Shown here piece after piece: positions 11,041 through 18,957 of a DNA stretch of 64,000 nt. The notes beneath the pieces were generated by a model, which saw only the letters and a list, made by a program, of their open reading frames with translations, was not told the origin of the DNA and did not search any database. This DNA comes from Clostridium cadaveris (GTDB taxonomy: Bacteria > Bacillota > Clostridia > Clostridiales > Clostridiaceae): NCBI RefSeq assembly GCF_020911725.1, contig NZ_CP076620.1, forward strand, positions 2,360,501-2,424,500, in the 5' to 3' direction. Position 1 is the stretch's first letter; each line of letters begins with the position of its first letter. Both the position numbers and the translations under genes were made by a program.

Positions 11041-11217
11041 TTAGTTTGCACTGTAGAAGCATCTCTTTGGAGACGCTATCTTTTCTTCTGCTTTTAAAGC
11101 TTTTATAGCCTTATCTACTTCTTTCTTGTCAACTCCTGCATTTTCAGCTATTTCTCCAGCTTTCATTGGTTCTCCTGAATTCTTTAAAACTTCTAATACT
11201 TTTTCTTTTATATCCAT
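11041..11217 (-). CDS. 58-aa winged-helix DNA-binding-like protein
   Basis: Small protein, [15 protein letters not shown]... ending RCFYSAN. Residues 3-55 read as a compact helix-turn-helix with wing: helix 1 ([12 protein letters not shown]), helix 2 ([10 protein letters not shown]), recognition helix ([15 protein letters not shown]) and a short beta wing ([11 protein letters not shown]). This matches the pattern of small clostridial regulators of MarR/wHTH type. A perfect GGAGG eight bases before the ATG and a terminator 60 bases downstream support a real gene. Target and function unknown. Confidence 0.85.
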   Translation of the reverse strand: MDIKEKVLEVLKNSGEPMKAGEIAENAGVDKKEVDKAIKALKAEEKIASPKRCFYSAN

Positions 11218-11324
11218 TTTTATAATCCTCCGAAATATTTATTGACTATATTATACCATGTCAATAAAGAAAATTCTATAATAATCATTATTATTTAAAA
11301 ATTTTTATAGGAGTTTTCAAAAAA

Positions 11325-11562
11325 ATAAATAAGGGAGATTGCTCTCCCTTAACTTTTAAAGTTAGCTCCAAAATACCGTTGCCCTGATTTTGACACCTAT
11401 CCATTAGATAGGTGGGTGTCCGCATTAATGTTTCAATCTCTCCATGCCTCATTAGGACTTACAGGTCTACAAATCAGCATCAAAATATAAGACTCCCTTT
11501 TAAGTACTGTAGGTTCAAAATAAGAGCTTGTCGTGTATTTCAGAAATCTTGCTTCATTTCTT
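11325..11562 (-). ncRNA. ssrS: Probable 6S RNA
   Basis: A stand-alone transcription unit without a reading frame: promoter at 11569-11596, terminator at 11331-11350, about 238 nt. The ends pair over distance as in 6S RNA: AGCTC near the 5' end with GAGCT near the 3' end, then CTGATTT with AAATCAG, leaving unpaired stretches between them like the 6S central bubble, and a terminal perfect hairpin CACCTATC-TAAT-GGATAGGTG. Clostridial 6S RNAs have this rod-like plan and size. Sequence identity to known 6S could not be tested, so another structured sRNA remains possible. Confidence 0.7.
11331..11350 (-). terminator. Terminator of the 6S-like RNA
   Basis: AAGGGAGA (11331-11338) and TCTCCCTT (11343-11350) pair perfectly with a 4-base loop; on the minus strand a T-rich tail follows. 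Confidence 0.85.
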
Positions 11563-11568
11563 AATTTG

Positions 11569-11596
11569 ATTATAGCACATTAAATGCAAAATGCAA
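11569..11596 (-). promoter_or_regulatory. Promoter of the 6S-like RNA
   Basis: Minus strand TTGCAT (11591-11596), 16-base spacer, then TATAAT (11569-11574) preceded by TGC, an extended -10 element. Transcription would begin near 11562. Confidence 0.75.
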
Positions 11597-11709
11597 TAAT
11601 AAAAATCATACCTATTCTTCCTTGCAACATTATATATTCCATATTTTGTAACACTATTCTCTTCTTTAGAATATACTAAATTAAATCACTATATAAATAG
11701 AGAGGATTT

Positions 11710-12300
11710 ATGACTAGACGCAATGGATACCTCATTAAGTGGGATAAAGATATAGAAAAGCTTCTTCAGTCAAGTGAAGTTTTAGGTATAGGCAATAACG
11801 GGATAGTTTACATGCTCCCCGATAATAAAGTACTTAAAGTATTTAGCGAAAGCAAAGTATGCCATGACGAATATTATATACTGAATAAAGCTAGTAAAAA
11901 ATCAAAGCATTTTCCTAAAGTTTATCAATACAGCGATAATTATATAGTTAGAGAATTTGTCGGCGGACATAGATTAGATAAATATCTAAAAAATCACCCT
12001 TTAAATAAAGAGCTTGCCTTAAACCTAATTTTACTTATAAAAGAGTTTAAAACTCTTGGTTTTAAAAAACTTGATATACGATGCAAAGATTTATATGTAC
12101 AGGATGATATGACTTTAATGGTTATAGATCCAAAACAAAATTATAAAAAGAAAGTACCATATCCGCGCCATCTTATGAAAGGACTTCACAAAAAAGGATA
12201 TCTAGAGTTTTTTTTATCCTGCGTAAAAGAATATGACCAAAATCTTTACTTTTTATGGAGCAGCCGAATGCATTTATATTTAAATAATAATATAAAATAA
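11710..12300 (+). CDS. Protein-kinase-like protein
   Basis: A 196-aa soluble protein with the outline of a small kinase fold: glycine loop GIGNNGIVYM (about 26-35), a Lys in VLKVF, a hinge region, a catalytic-loop-like segment LDIRCKDLYV with the expected Asp but Asp in place of the usual Asn, and VIDPK where DFG normally stands. Similar short kinase-like proteins of unknown substrate occur in clostridia. It stands alone between the divergent 6S-like RNA and a strong terminator. Enzyme activity is not assured because of the altered motifs. Confidence 0.7.
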   Translation: MTRRNGYLIKWDKDIEKLLQSSEVLGIGNNGIVYMLPDNKVLKVFSESKVCHDEYYILNKASKKSKHFPKVYQYSDNYIVREFVGGHRLDKYLKNHPLNKELALNLILLIKEFKTLGFKKLDIRCKDLYVQDDMTLMVIDPKQNYKKKVPYPRHLMKGLHKKGYLEFFLSCVKEYDQNLYFLWSSRMHLYLNNNIK

Positions 12301-12314
12301 AATGCTATAAAAAT

Positions 12315-12354
12315 GAGTATTCAGCGAAAGTTTTTTAGATTCGGCTGCATACTC
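12315..12354 (+). terminator. Terminator after the kinase-like gene
   Basis: GAGTAT (12315-12320) pairs with ATACTC (12349-12354), with an inner GCGAA/TTCGGC stem, followed by TTTTTTT. Confidence 0.85.
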
Positions 12355-12480
12355 TTTTTTATTGTTCTAATCATTAATATATTGATACCAAAATTTAATA
12401 TTTTAATATCAGATATATAATATAATTTTCATATAGTTTAATAAAATTTTAATTATTTTTCATATTCTATGGAGGTTACT

Positions 12481-13674
12481 ATGGGTAAAAGAACAGATAA
12501 TAACAATACAAGACAACTTCGACGCAAAAAATTACGAAGAAGAAAAATTGCAGTTCTAATACTGGCTTTATGTTTTATTTTAGGATGCACACTTGCTGCC
12601 TTAAAACTCTCTTCAAATCACTCTAAAAACGAAGAAATTTCTGATGAGTCTAAAGTGGCAGTAGATGAAAATAAAGAATCTCAAGAGCCCGTAAAAGAGG
12701 AACCTGAAATGAAGGAAGTTCGAGAAGAAATCCTTCTAACCTTTGCAGGAGATTGTACTTTAGGTACTGATACTAAATTTGGATATGCCGGAAGTCTTCC
12801 TGCCATGTTCGAAAACCAAAATAAAAACTACTCTTACTTCTTCAAAAATGTATACGATATTTTTTCTAACGACGATTATACCTTGGTGAATCTTGAAACA
12901 CCTCTAACAGATGCCACTGTAAAAGCGGATAAAGGTTCAGGTACAGTTTATCATTTTAAGGGGCCTAAAGATTATATAAATATACTTACGTCTTCAAGTA
13001 TAGATGGAGTTAGTATTGCAAATAATCATATGAACGACTATGGTAAGCAAGGTCTCACAGACACTGTAGAAACACTTTCTTCTAATAAAGTTGATTTTTG
13101 CGGTAAAAATTATAAAATTGAGAAAGAAATCAAGGGAACAAAATTTCTATTTTTAGGATATGAAGGTTGGTCCTTTAATAATGAATTAAAAAATCAAATT
13201 TCAAATGATATAAAAGAAGGAAAGAACAATGGATCTATTGTTATCCCTTATTTCCACTGGGGAATAGAAAAGCAATATCAGCCTTATGACGTCCAAATCA
13301 ATTTAGCTCATTTTTCAATTGATGAAGGCGCAGATATGGTTATCGGATCTCATCCTCACGTAATACAATCCTTAGAAAACTATAACAATAAACTTATAGT
13401 ATATTCTTTAGGTAATTTTAGTTTTGGAGGAAACTTTAATCCATCCGACAAACGTACATTTATACTTCAAACAAACATAAAAACTTTAAACGGAGCTTTA
13501 GATGCAATTAATTACAAAGTTATTCCAGCATCTATATCTTCTGTTGACTATAAAAATGACTATGCCCCTACTCCAATGACTGGAGATAATAAGGTTCAGC
13601 TTCTAAATAAATTGAACTCTTTGTCACCTTCCTTAAATGGAAAAATATCTGACGAATTTTTTTCTATACAATAA
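12481..13674 (+). CDS. CapA/PgsA family membrane-anchored phosphoesterase-like protein
   Basis: CapA-type proteins resemble calcineurin-like metallophosphatases and take part in poly-gamma-glutamate or capsule synthesis or export; here the substrate is unknown. The 397-aa protein has a very basic N-terminus, a membrane helix (about 22-42), an acidic linker, and a CapA domain (about 85-365) with FAGDCTLGT, NLETPLTD, SIANNHMNDYG, YFHWGIE and GSHPHVIQ motifs. The ATG at 12481 is chosen because GGAGG lies five bases before it; an ATG 12 bases upstream overlaps that GGAGG. No other pgs genes are nearby. Confidence 0.88.
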   Translation: MGKRTDNNNTRQLRRKKLRRRKIAVLILALCFILGCTLAALKLSSNHSKNEEISDESKVAVDENKESQEPVKEEPEMKEVREEILLTFAGDCTLGTDTKFGYAGSLPAMFENQNKNYSYFFKNVYDIFSNDDYTLVNLETPLTDATVKADKGSGTVYHFKGPKDYINILTSSSIDGVSIANNHMNDYGKQGLTDTVETLSSNKVDFCGKNYKIEKEIKGTKFLFLGYEGWSFNNELKNQISNDIKEGKNNGSIVIPYFHWGIEKQYQPYDVQINLAHFSIDEGADMVIGSHPHVIQSLENYNNKLIVYSLGNFSFGGNFNPSDKRTFILQTNIKTLNGALDAINYKVIPASISSVDYKNDYAPTPMTGDNKVQLLNKLNSLSPSLNGKISDEFFSIQ

Positions 13675-13681
13675 TGTACAC

Positions 13682-13716
13682 TATACTATGAAAGGTAGGT
13701 GAAGTTTCATAGTATA
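13682..13716 (+). promoter_or_regulatory. Hairpin presenting the CorA ribosome site in its loop
   Basis: TATACTATGAAA (13682-13693) pairs perfectly over 12 bp with TTTCATAGTATA (13705-13716). The 11-base loop GGTAGGTGAAG contains the only Shine-Dalgarno-like sequence (AGGTGA) for the CorA gene, and the last stem base is the A of its ATG start codon. There is no T-run, so it does not look like a terminator of the upstream gene. It may control translation of the CorA gene. Confidence 0.65.
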
Positions 13717-14576
13717 TGGCTATATCTATTTATTTAGACAAAACTGTAAAAGATAATTTATCTATAGAAGAATTTATGGAAGACAGCACTGCCTTAGTAT
13801 ACATATCTGATAAAATGGAAGATATATTTTCTAACAGACCTGCTTATCAAAATGTAGATAAGGATATAGACATAATAGATAAGGACACCATAATAATGAA
13901 TATTCCTTATATTACAGGACCTCATAAGTATAAAATACAAGGAATCTTAGAAAAGGATAAATTGCTTCTTTACATAAAGGATAAAGACTTTACTTCCTTT
14001 CTCATAGAAAAATTATCTTTAGAAAAAAATATTAGCAGTAAATACGCTCTCTTAAGTGTATTTGAATACTTATGCATGATTTACGATAAAAGACTCATCA
14101 AAATGGATGAAATGGTAGACGATTTATTTGAAGAGGCTGTAACAAAAAATCAAATTCAAATGGAAAGAATATTAAAAGATAAAAAGACTTCTTCAATAAT
14201 AAAACGGTTTGTTAATTATTACAAAGCCATGATTACTTATTTAGAGGAAACATTTAAAGATGAAAGTTTATATAACAAACTTTTCTTTTCCTTTAATTAC
14301 ACACTCCAAATGGTAGATGACGTTGAATCCTCTATATACTCATGCATAGAAATATTCAACTCCATCTATTCTAATAAGATGAATAAGACGATGGAGCTTT
14401 TTACCATTATAACTATAATAACTCTTCCTGTCACAATAATAACAGGAGCTTTTGGCATGAACTTTGATGCTATGCCTCTAATAGATAGTGAAAATGGTTT
14501 TTACATTCTTTCATTTATAATATTCTTAATAATAGTTATTGAACTCATAATTTGTAAATGGAAAAAGTTTATGTAA
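13716..14576 (+). CDS. CorA family divalent-cation channel
   Basis: CorA-type magnesium/cobalt/zinc channel. The 286-aa protein has a large cytoplasmic N-terminal domain with a long helix (about 125-215) and two C-terminal membrane helices (about 222-243 and 258-278) joined by the signature GMN (in GAFGMNFDAMP). It is somewhat shorter than typical CorA (about 310-320 aa). The start codon is unusual: it lies at the base of a 12-bp hairpin whose loop holds the ribosome site. The gene follows the CapA gene by 41 bases and ends at a strong bidirectional terminator. Confidence 0.9.
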   Translation: MAISIYLDKTVKDNLSIEEFMEDSTALVYISDKMEDIFSNRPAYQNVDKDIDIIDKDTIIMNIPYITGPHKYKIQGILEKDKLLLYIKDKDFTSFLIEKLSLEKNISSKYALLSVFEYLCMIYDKRLIKMDEMVDDLFEEAVTKNQIQMERILKDKKTSSIIKRFVNYYKAMITYLEETFKDESLYNKLFFSFNYTLQMVDDVESSIYSCIEIFNSIYSNKMNKTMELFTIITIITLPVTIITGAFGMNFDAMPLIDSENGFYILSFIIFLIIVIELIICKWKKFM

Positions 14577-14584
14577 TACTAAGC

Positions 14585-14621
14585 AAAAAACTCTTAAAGT
14601 GTCAAACTTTAAGAGTTTTTT
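14585..14621. terminator. Bidirectional terminator between convergent genes
   Basis: AAAAAACTCTTAAAGT and ACTTTAAGAGTTTTTT form a perfect 16-bp palindromic stem with a five-base loop, giving T-runs on both strands; it serves the CorA gene and the iron ABC operon. Confidence 0.9.
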
Positions 14622-14694
14622 ATTCAAGAATCTTGTAAGATCATTGTTTAATTTTAATTCGTATATAAGCTAAATGTGATTCCTTGATATACTG

Positions 14695-15372
14695 CTATAA
14701 TATATCTTTTGATGACCCTTTTTCTATTGTTATACCGTCTCTTAGTATTATTACTTTATCTGCAAGAACTTTAGCATCATTTTTATCATGAGTTACAAAA
14801 ATAGATGTTATTCCTGCCTTCTTTAATATATCTTTAATTTCATCTCTTATCTTTTCTTGAAGATTTGCATCTAAATTTGAAAACGGCTCATCTAATAGTA
14901 GTACTGAGGGCTTTGGCGCTATTGCCCTAGCTATAGCAACTCTTTGCTGTTGACCTCCACTTAATTCATATGGATATTTGTCTTTATGCTCAACTAAATT
15001 TACAAGTCTTAACATATCCATAGCTATTTTCTCTTTTTCCTCTTTACTTTTCTTCTTTAACCCATACTGTATATTTTTCTTAACAGTCATATGAGGAAAT
15101 AAAGCATAATCTTGAAATACCATTCCTATTCCTCTATTTTCAGGTTCAGTAAATTGATTCTTTGAAAATATAGTTTTATCTTCAATTTTTATATTTCCCG
15201 TATAAGCTTCTTCAAGTCCTGCAATTATTCTAAGCATAGTACTTTTACCACTGCCGCTCTCCCCTAGAATTGCAAGTATTTCTCCTTTTTCTAATTCTAT
15301 ATTAAAATCCTTAATTGTGTCCTCTTTACTATTTGGATATTTAAAGTATATATTTTTTCCTTCAATAAACAT
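14695..15372 (-). CDS. Ferric-iron ABC transporter, ATP-binding protein
   Basis: ATPase of a ferric-iron importer (FbpC/AfuC type). The 225-aa protein has Walker A GESGSGKST, Q-loop VFQDYALFPHMTV, signature LSGGQQQRVAIARA, Walker B VLLLDEPFSNLD and the H-loop VTHDKND. It ends after the ATPase domain; the C-terminal regulatory/TOBE domain of classical FbpC (about 340 aa) is missing. Its ATG overlaps the permease stop as TAATG with GGAGG inside the permease gene, so translation is coupled. Third gene of a Fur-controlled operon. Confidence 0.9.
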   Translation of the reverse strand: MFIEGKNIYFKYPNSKEDTIKDFNIELEKGEILAILGESGSGKSTMLRIIAGLEEAYTGNIKIEDKTIFSKNQFTEPENRGIGMVFQDYALFPHMTVKKNIQYGLKKKSKEEKEKIAMDMLRLVNLVEHKDKYPYELSGGQQQRVAIARAIAPKPSVLLLDEPFSNLDANLQEKIRDEIKDILKKAGITSIFVTHDKNDAKVLADKVIILRDGITIEKGSSKDIL

Positions 15373-16967
15373 TAACTTTCCTCCTTATCAGCAACTTTAT
15401 ATAATATAAATATTGCTACAAAGCTAACTAAAACAATTACTAATGATGGTATTGCTGATTCTGGTATCATTTCATCATTAGCATATTCAAAAACCTTAGT
15501 TGATAATGTATAAAAGTTAAACGGTCTTAAATTCAATACTAATGGCAGCTCTTTTATTATATCTACAAAAGTAAGGGCAAATGCTCCAAGTATAGCTGGC
15601 TTTAACATATGTATATCAATTTTAAAGAACGTCTTGGTAACTCCATACCCTAATGTTCTTGATGCTTCAGTAAACTTATTACCTACCTTTTCAAATCCAC
15701 CTTCAACATTTTGGAATCCAATAGCTAAAAACCTAACTATATATGCAAATACCAACATTATTATGCTTGTACTAAGAGCTAATCCTTTAATCTTTTTATC
15801 TATATCAACAAAGAAAAGTATCATAGTTATAGCTATAACAGCTCCTGGTATTGAATATCCTATTAAGGTTACCTTTGAATATATTTTTGATAATATATTT
15901 GAATTCATTCTACAATAGTTTGCTATTATAAGAGCCATTACTACAATTAATAAACTACATCCACCAGCAAGTAATACTGAGTTCATTATCATAGTTAAAA
16001 AGTCACCATAATAAATATTTTTGTAACTCATAATACCCCATGAAATCATTTGAATGACTGGAATTAAAAATCCTAAAGCAAATATTGTTAAAGCATAAGC
16101 TGAAGCTAACACTCCATAAATTCCCTTAAGTCTCTTTCTTTTAATTGGTCTAACTTTTGTATTAGTAAAACTAAATTTCTTCCTGCCTCTTAAAACTTTT
16201 TCTCCTGATAATAAAGCAAATACCGCAACCATAAGTATTCCTGCTAATCTTATAGCAGAATCTACATCACCTAATGAAATCCAACTCTTAAATATAGCTG
16301 TACTAAATGTTTGAACACCAAAATATGATACCACTCCATAATCACTTAGAACCTCTAAAGCAACTAATGTACCTCCAGATACTATAACGCCTCTACATAT
16401 TGGCATTATCACTCTAAAAAATACTCCTAAAGAATTGCTACCTAAAAGCCTAGCACTTTCAATCAATCCAGATGATTGTTTTTCTAAAAATGTTCTAGTT
16501 ATCATATATACATATGGAAACAAAAATATTATAAATATAAATATTGTTCCTTCTATAGACATAATATCAAAGTACTTTTGATCCACCTGCATGTTCAATA
16601 CATTTCTAAAAAATCTTTGAACAACCCCCGTATAACTTACCATTCCGGCATAAGTATATGCCCCTATGTATGGTGGTATAGCTAATGGTAATATTAGTGC
16701 CCATCTTAAAAACTTCCTAAGAGGAAAATCATAAGCTGATATTAACCAAGCTAATGTTACCCCTATTATTACTGCAAATATTATTGTAAATATCACTATA
16801 ATAGCTGATGTTATAACATAGTCTTTCAATAAATATTCTTTAATATGGAACCATGTTGCATTTGGTTTTTGAAACAAATGAATAATTATATCTAAATTAG
16901 GAAGTACAACCATCAAAGCGATGATTGTACTTAAAATAGCCCATCCATTAAATTTTAGCTTTCTCAT
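15372..16967 (-). CDS. Ferric-iron ABC transporter, double permease
   Basis: The 531-aa protein has about twelve membrane helices in two homologous halves (about 10-260 and 290-525), each with an EAA-type loop (ESARLLGSNSLGVFFRVIMP and EASRTLGYGVTKTFFKIDIH), as in the FbpB/SfuB family where both permease domains are fused. The ATG at 16967 overlaps the stop of the binding-protein gene as TAATG and is preceded by GGGTGG. The upstream alternative GTG overlaps that ribosome site and is less likely. Confidence 0.92.
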   Translation of the reverse strand: MRKLKFNGWAILSTIIALMVVLPNLDIIIHLFQKPNATWFHIKEYLLKDYVITSAIIVIFTIIFAVIIGVTLAWLISAYDFPLRKFLRWALILPLAIPPYIGAYTYAGMVSYTGVVQRFFRNVLNMQVDQKYFDIMSIEGTIFIFIIFLFPYVYMITRTFLEKQSSGLIESARLLGSNSLGVFFRVIMPICRGVIVSGGTLVALEVLSDYGVVSYFGVQTFSTAIFKSWISLGDVDSAIRLAGILMVAVFALLSGEKVLRGRKKFSFTNTKVRPIKRKRLKGIYGVLASAYALTIFALGFLIPVIQMISWGIMSYKNIYYGDFLTMIMNSVLLAGGCSLLIVVMALIIANYCRMNSNILSKIYSKVTLIGYSIPGAVIAITMILFFVDIDKKIKGLALSTSIIMLVFAYIVRFLAIGFQNVEGGFEKVGNKFTEASRTLGYGVTKTFFKIDIHMLKPAILGAFALTFVDIIKELPLVLNLRPFNFYTLSTKVFEYANDEMIPESAIPSLVIVLVSFVAIFILYKVADKEES

Positions 16968-18025
16968 TATTTCCACCCTATTTGGTCAAATATTAATACA
17001 GCTTTTTGTTTATATGCTCCTAACTTTTCAAAATCTATATTTTTACCATCAAAATCTCCCCATGACTTCAATAATTCTGGTAATTTAGCATTTTGATTCA
17101 ATGGGAATTCGCCATTTTCTGATGCATAAGCACTTTGTGCTTCTTCTTGTGTTAAGAATTCAATTAATTTAACTGCATTTTTTTCATTTTTAGAACTATT
17201 TGTAACAGCTGCAAAACTCAAATTAACATGTGTATCTTTTGGGAATATTAATCCTATATTTTCAGCCGCCTTTACCTCCTCTTGGTCTGATGAAGTTACC
17301 ATCTTAGCTAAATAATATGAGTTAATTATAGCAACATCACCAACTCCAGCTGAAATAGCCTTAACTTGATCTCTATCATTTCCTTCTGGAGTTCTTGCAA
17401 GATTCTTAACAATTCCTTCTGCCCATTTTTTAGCTGCATCTTCTCCTTCTTCTTGAATAAATGCAGATAACATTGCTACATTATATGAAGAATTTGAACT
17501 TCTACTCAAAACTTTTCCTTTATATTTGTCATCTAATAAATCATCATAACTATCTATCTCTTCTGCTTTAACTCTAGTCTTATCATAAGCTATAACTCTA
17601 GCTCTTGAAGTTAATCCAACCCAGTCTTCTCCTCTATAATCTTTTGGAATATTTGAGTCAATAACATCTGAAGAGTATTTCTTAATTAAATTTTTTTCCT
17701 TTAATGTATATATATTTTCAGCTCCTACAGTTAAAAATACATCTGCTGATGAATTTTCTCCTTCTCTTGTCATTCTCTCTATTAATTCATCCGCCTTACC
17801 TTCAACTAAATTAACTTTTATTCCAGTCTCCTCTTCGAACTTTTGGAATAATTTCTTATCAACATCATAATGTCTTGCTGAATAGACATTTACTACATTT
17901 TCACCTTTAGCACTATTATCTACATTCCCCTCAGCATTCCTCTTTGGGCTACATCCTACTAATAATCCCATAGTCATTACTGCTGCAACTATTCCTGTAA
18001 CTAATTTTTTATTTCTATTAATCAT
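16967..18025 (-). CDS. Ferric-iron ABC transporter, substrate-binding lipoprotein
   Basis: The 352-aa precursor has a lipoprotein signal (MGLLVGCSPKR; Cys about 25) and a family 1/FbpA-like binding fold, beginning VNVYSARHYDVDKKLFQKFEEETGIKVNLVEG, typical of FutA/FbpA ferric-binding proteins. The paired-Tyr segment INSYYLAKM fits iron ligation by tyrosines. First gene of the operon, with AGGAG before the ATG and a promoter overlapped by a Fur box 60-95 bases upstream, so expression should rise under iron starvation. Confidence 0.92.
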   Translation of the reverse strand: MINRNKKLVTGIVAAVMTMGLLVGCSPKRNAEGNVDNSAKGENVVNVYSARHYDVDKKLFQKFEEETGIKVNLVEGKADELIERMTREGENSSADVFLTVGAENIYTLKEKNLIKKYSSDVIDSNIPKDYRGEDWVGLTSRARVIAYDKTRVKAEEIDSYDDLLDDKYKGKVLSRSSNSSYNVAMLSAFIQEEGEDAAKKWAEGIVKNLARTPEGNDRDQVKAISAGVGDVAIINSYYLAKMVTSSDQEEVKAAENIGLIFPKDTHVNLSFAAVTNSSKNEKNAVKLIEFLTQEEAQSAYASENGEFPLNQNAKLPELLKSWGDFDGKNIDFEKLGAYKQKAVLIFDQIGWK

Positions 18026-18083
18026 ATTTATTTTCTCCTATCTTATTAATTCTATATGTAAACTATGAATTTTGGTTTTCTTA

Positions 18084-18118
18084 ATGATAATGATAACCTT
18101 TATCATCTAATTTGTCAA
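18084..18118 (-). promoter_or_regulatory. Fur-box promoter of the iron ABC operon
   Basis: On the minus strand TTGACA (18113-18118), 17-base spacer, TATCAT (18090-18095). The segment 18084-18106 reads ATGATAATGATAACC followed by TTTATCAT on the plus strand, close to the Fur consensus GATAATGATAATCATTATC, and covers the -10 and half the spacer. A bound repressor would block polymerase directly. Confidence 0.85.
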
Positions 18119-18298
18119 TAATATTGATAATATTTTTCTATTAATAATAGTTGTCATCAATATTTTACACAAACACTACTTGAACCTTTATCTACTTTAT
18201 AGAAATTCTAAACTATATTAGTCTCCAATAAATATGATTCGCACTACAATGCAATTGTGAACTACACAACTATATTTGCAAATTGTAATATAAAAAAA

Positions 18299-18339
18299 AG
18301 ATATAGGATTTAATAATTTATACTTACCATCCTATATCT
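18299..18339 (-). terminator. Terminator after the 123-aa membrane protein gene
   Basis: AGATATAGGAT (18299-18309) pairs with ATCCTATATCT (18329-18339); on the minus strand eight T follow. Apart from this and the Fur promoter, the 350-base gap 18026-18376 holds only an unexplained small inverted repeat TTGTG-AACTA-CACAA near 18254-18270. Confidence 0.85.
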
Positions 18340-18376
18340 ATATTTGATTTAAACCTCTGTTTTAATATTTATATCG

Positions 18377-18748
18377 TTAGTTATTAGAGACTTTGTCACT
18401 TTCATTATTTATCTTTTTAAGATTTGCGTATCCAACGAAGCTTAATACTATACTTGGAATCACAAACATAATGTAAATTAAAAACATAACTCCACTAACA
18501 CTATATAAAATTCCACCTGTTAGTGCAAATCCTCTCTTATTTGTGAAATATCCGACCCAGTTAAATATAGTAGCTAAAACTACTAAGACCATATGAGGTG
18601 TTACTAATGCTGTAGCCATTGCTGCTCCTACTTGTTCTGCTCCTTCACTGCCACCTATAGCACCAGTAAAATAACAAATTAGATAAATTGAATATAAGGC
18701 CCCTAAAATAGCACTTATAAGTAGCGCCTTTGAATGTTTACTTTTCAT
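18377..18748 (-). CDS. Small four-helix membrane protein, unknown function
   Basis: The 123-aa protein has about four hydrophobic segments (8-28, 45-67, 75-90, 92-113) and a short charged tail (NLKKINNESDKVSNN). No catalytic motif is seen and I do not recognise a named family. It is a single gene with its own terminator, between the iron ABC promoter and the M42 peptidase gene. Ordinary codon use and a plausible start argue for a real gene. Confidence 0.75.
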   Translation of the reverse strand: MKSKHSKALLISAILGALYSIYLICYFTGAIGGSEGAEQVGAAMATALVTPHMVLVVLATIFNWVGYFTNKRGFALTGGILYSVSGVMFLIYIMFVIPSIVLSFVGYANLKKINNESDKVSNN

Positions 18749-18843
18749 TATCTTTCCCCCTTAATAGAAATTATAATAAGATATTAACATATAATTTATA
18801 ATTTTTCAATATTTTGTAAAATTTATTAACATTTGTTACAATC

Positions 18844-18877
18844 AAAAAGACAACAGAATTTCTTCTGCTGTCTTTTT
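18844..18877. terminator. Terminator after the M42 peptidase gene
   Basis: AAAAAGACAACAGAA (18844-18858) and TTCTGCTGTCTTTTT (18863-18877) form a 15-bp stem with one mismatch and a four-base loop; T-run on both strands. Confidence 0.85.
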
Positions 18878-18957
18878 GAAAGTCAAAAATTTTTTAGAAA
18901 TTATTTTTGACGAAATTTTTGACGAAAGCATTTTGTTATCAAAAATTTAATACAAAA

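Noticed and set aside
18085-18160. Second Fur box around 18120-18150 (repeated ATTGATAAT/ATCAAT)
   Set aside because: Only one half site matches well; the A-T rich context makes chance likely.
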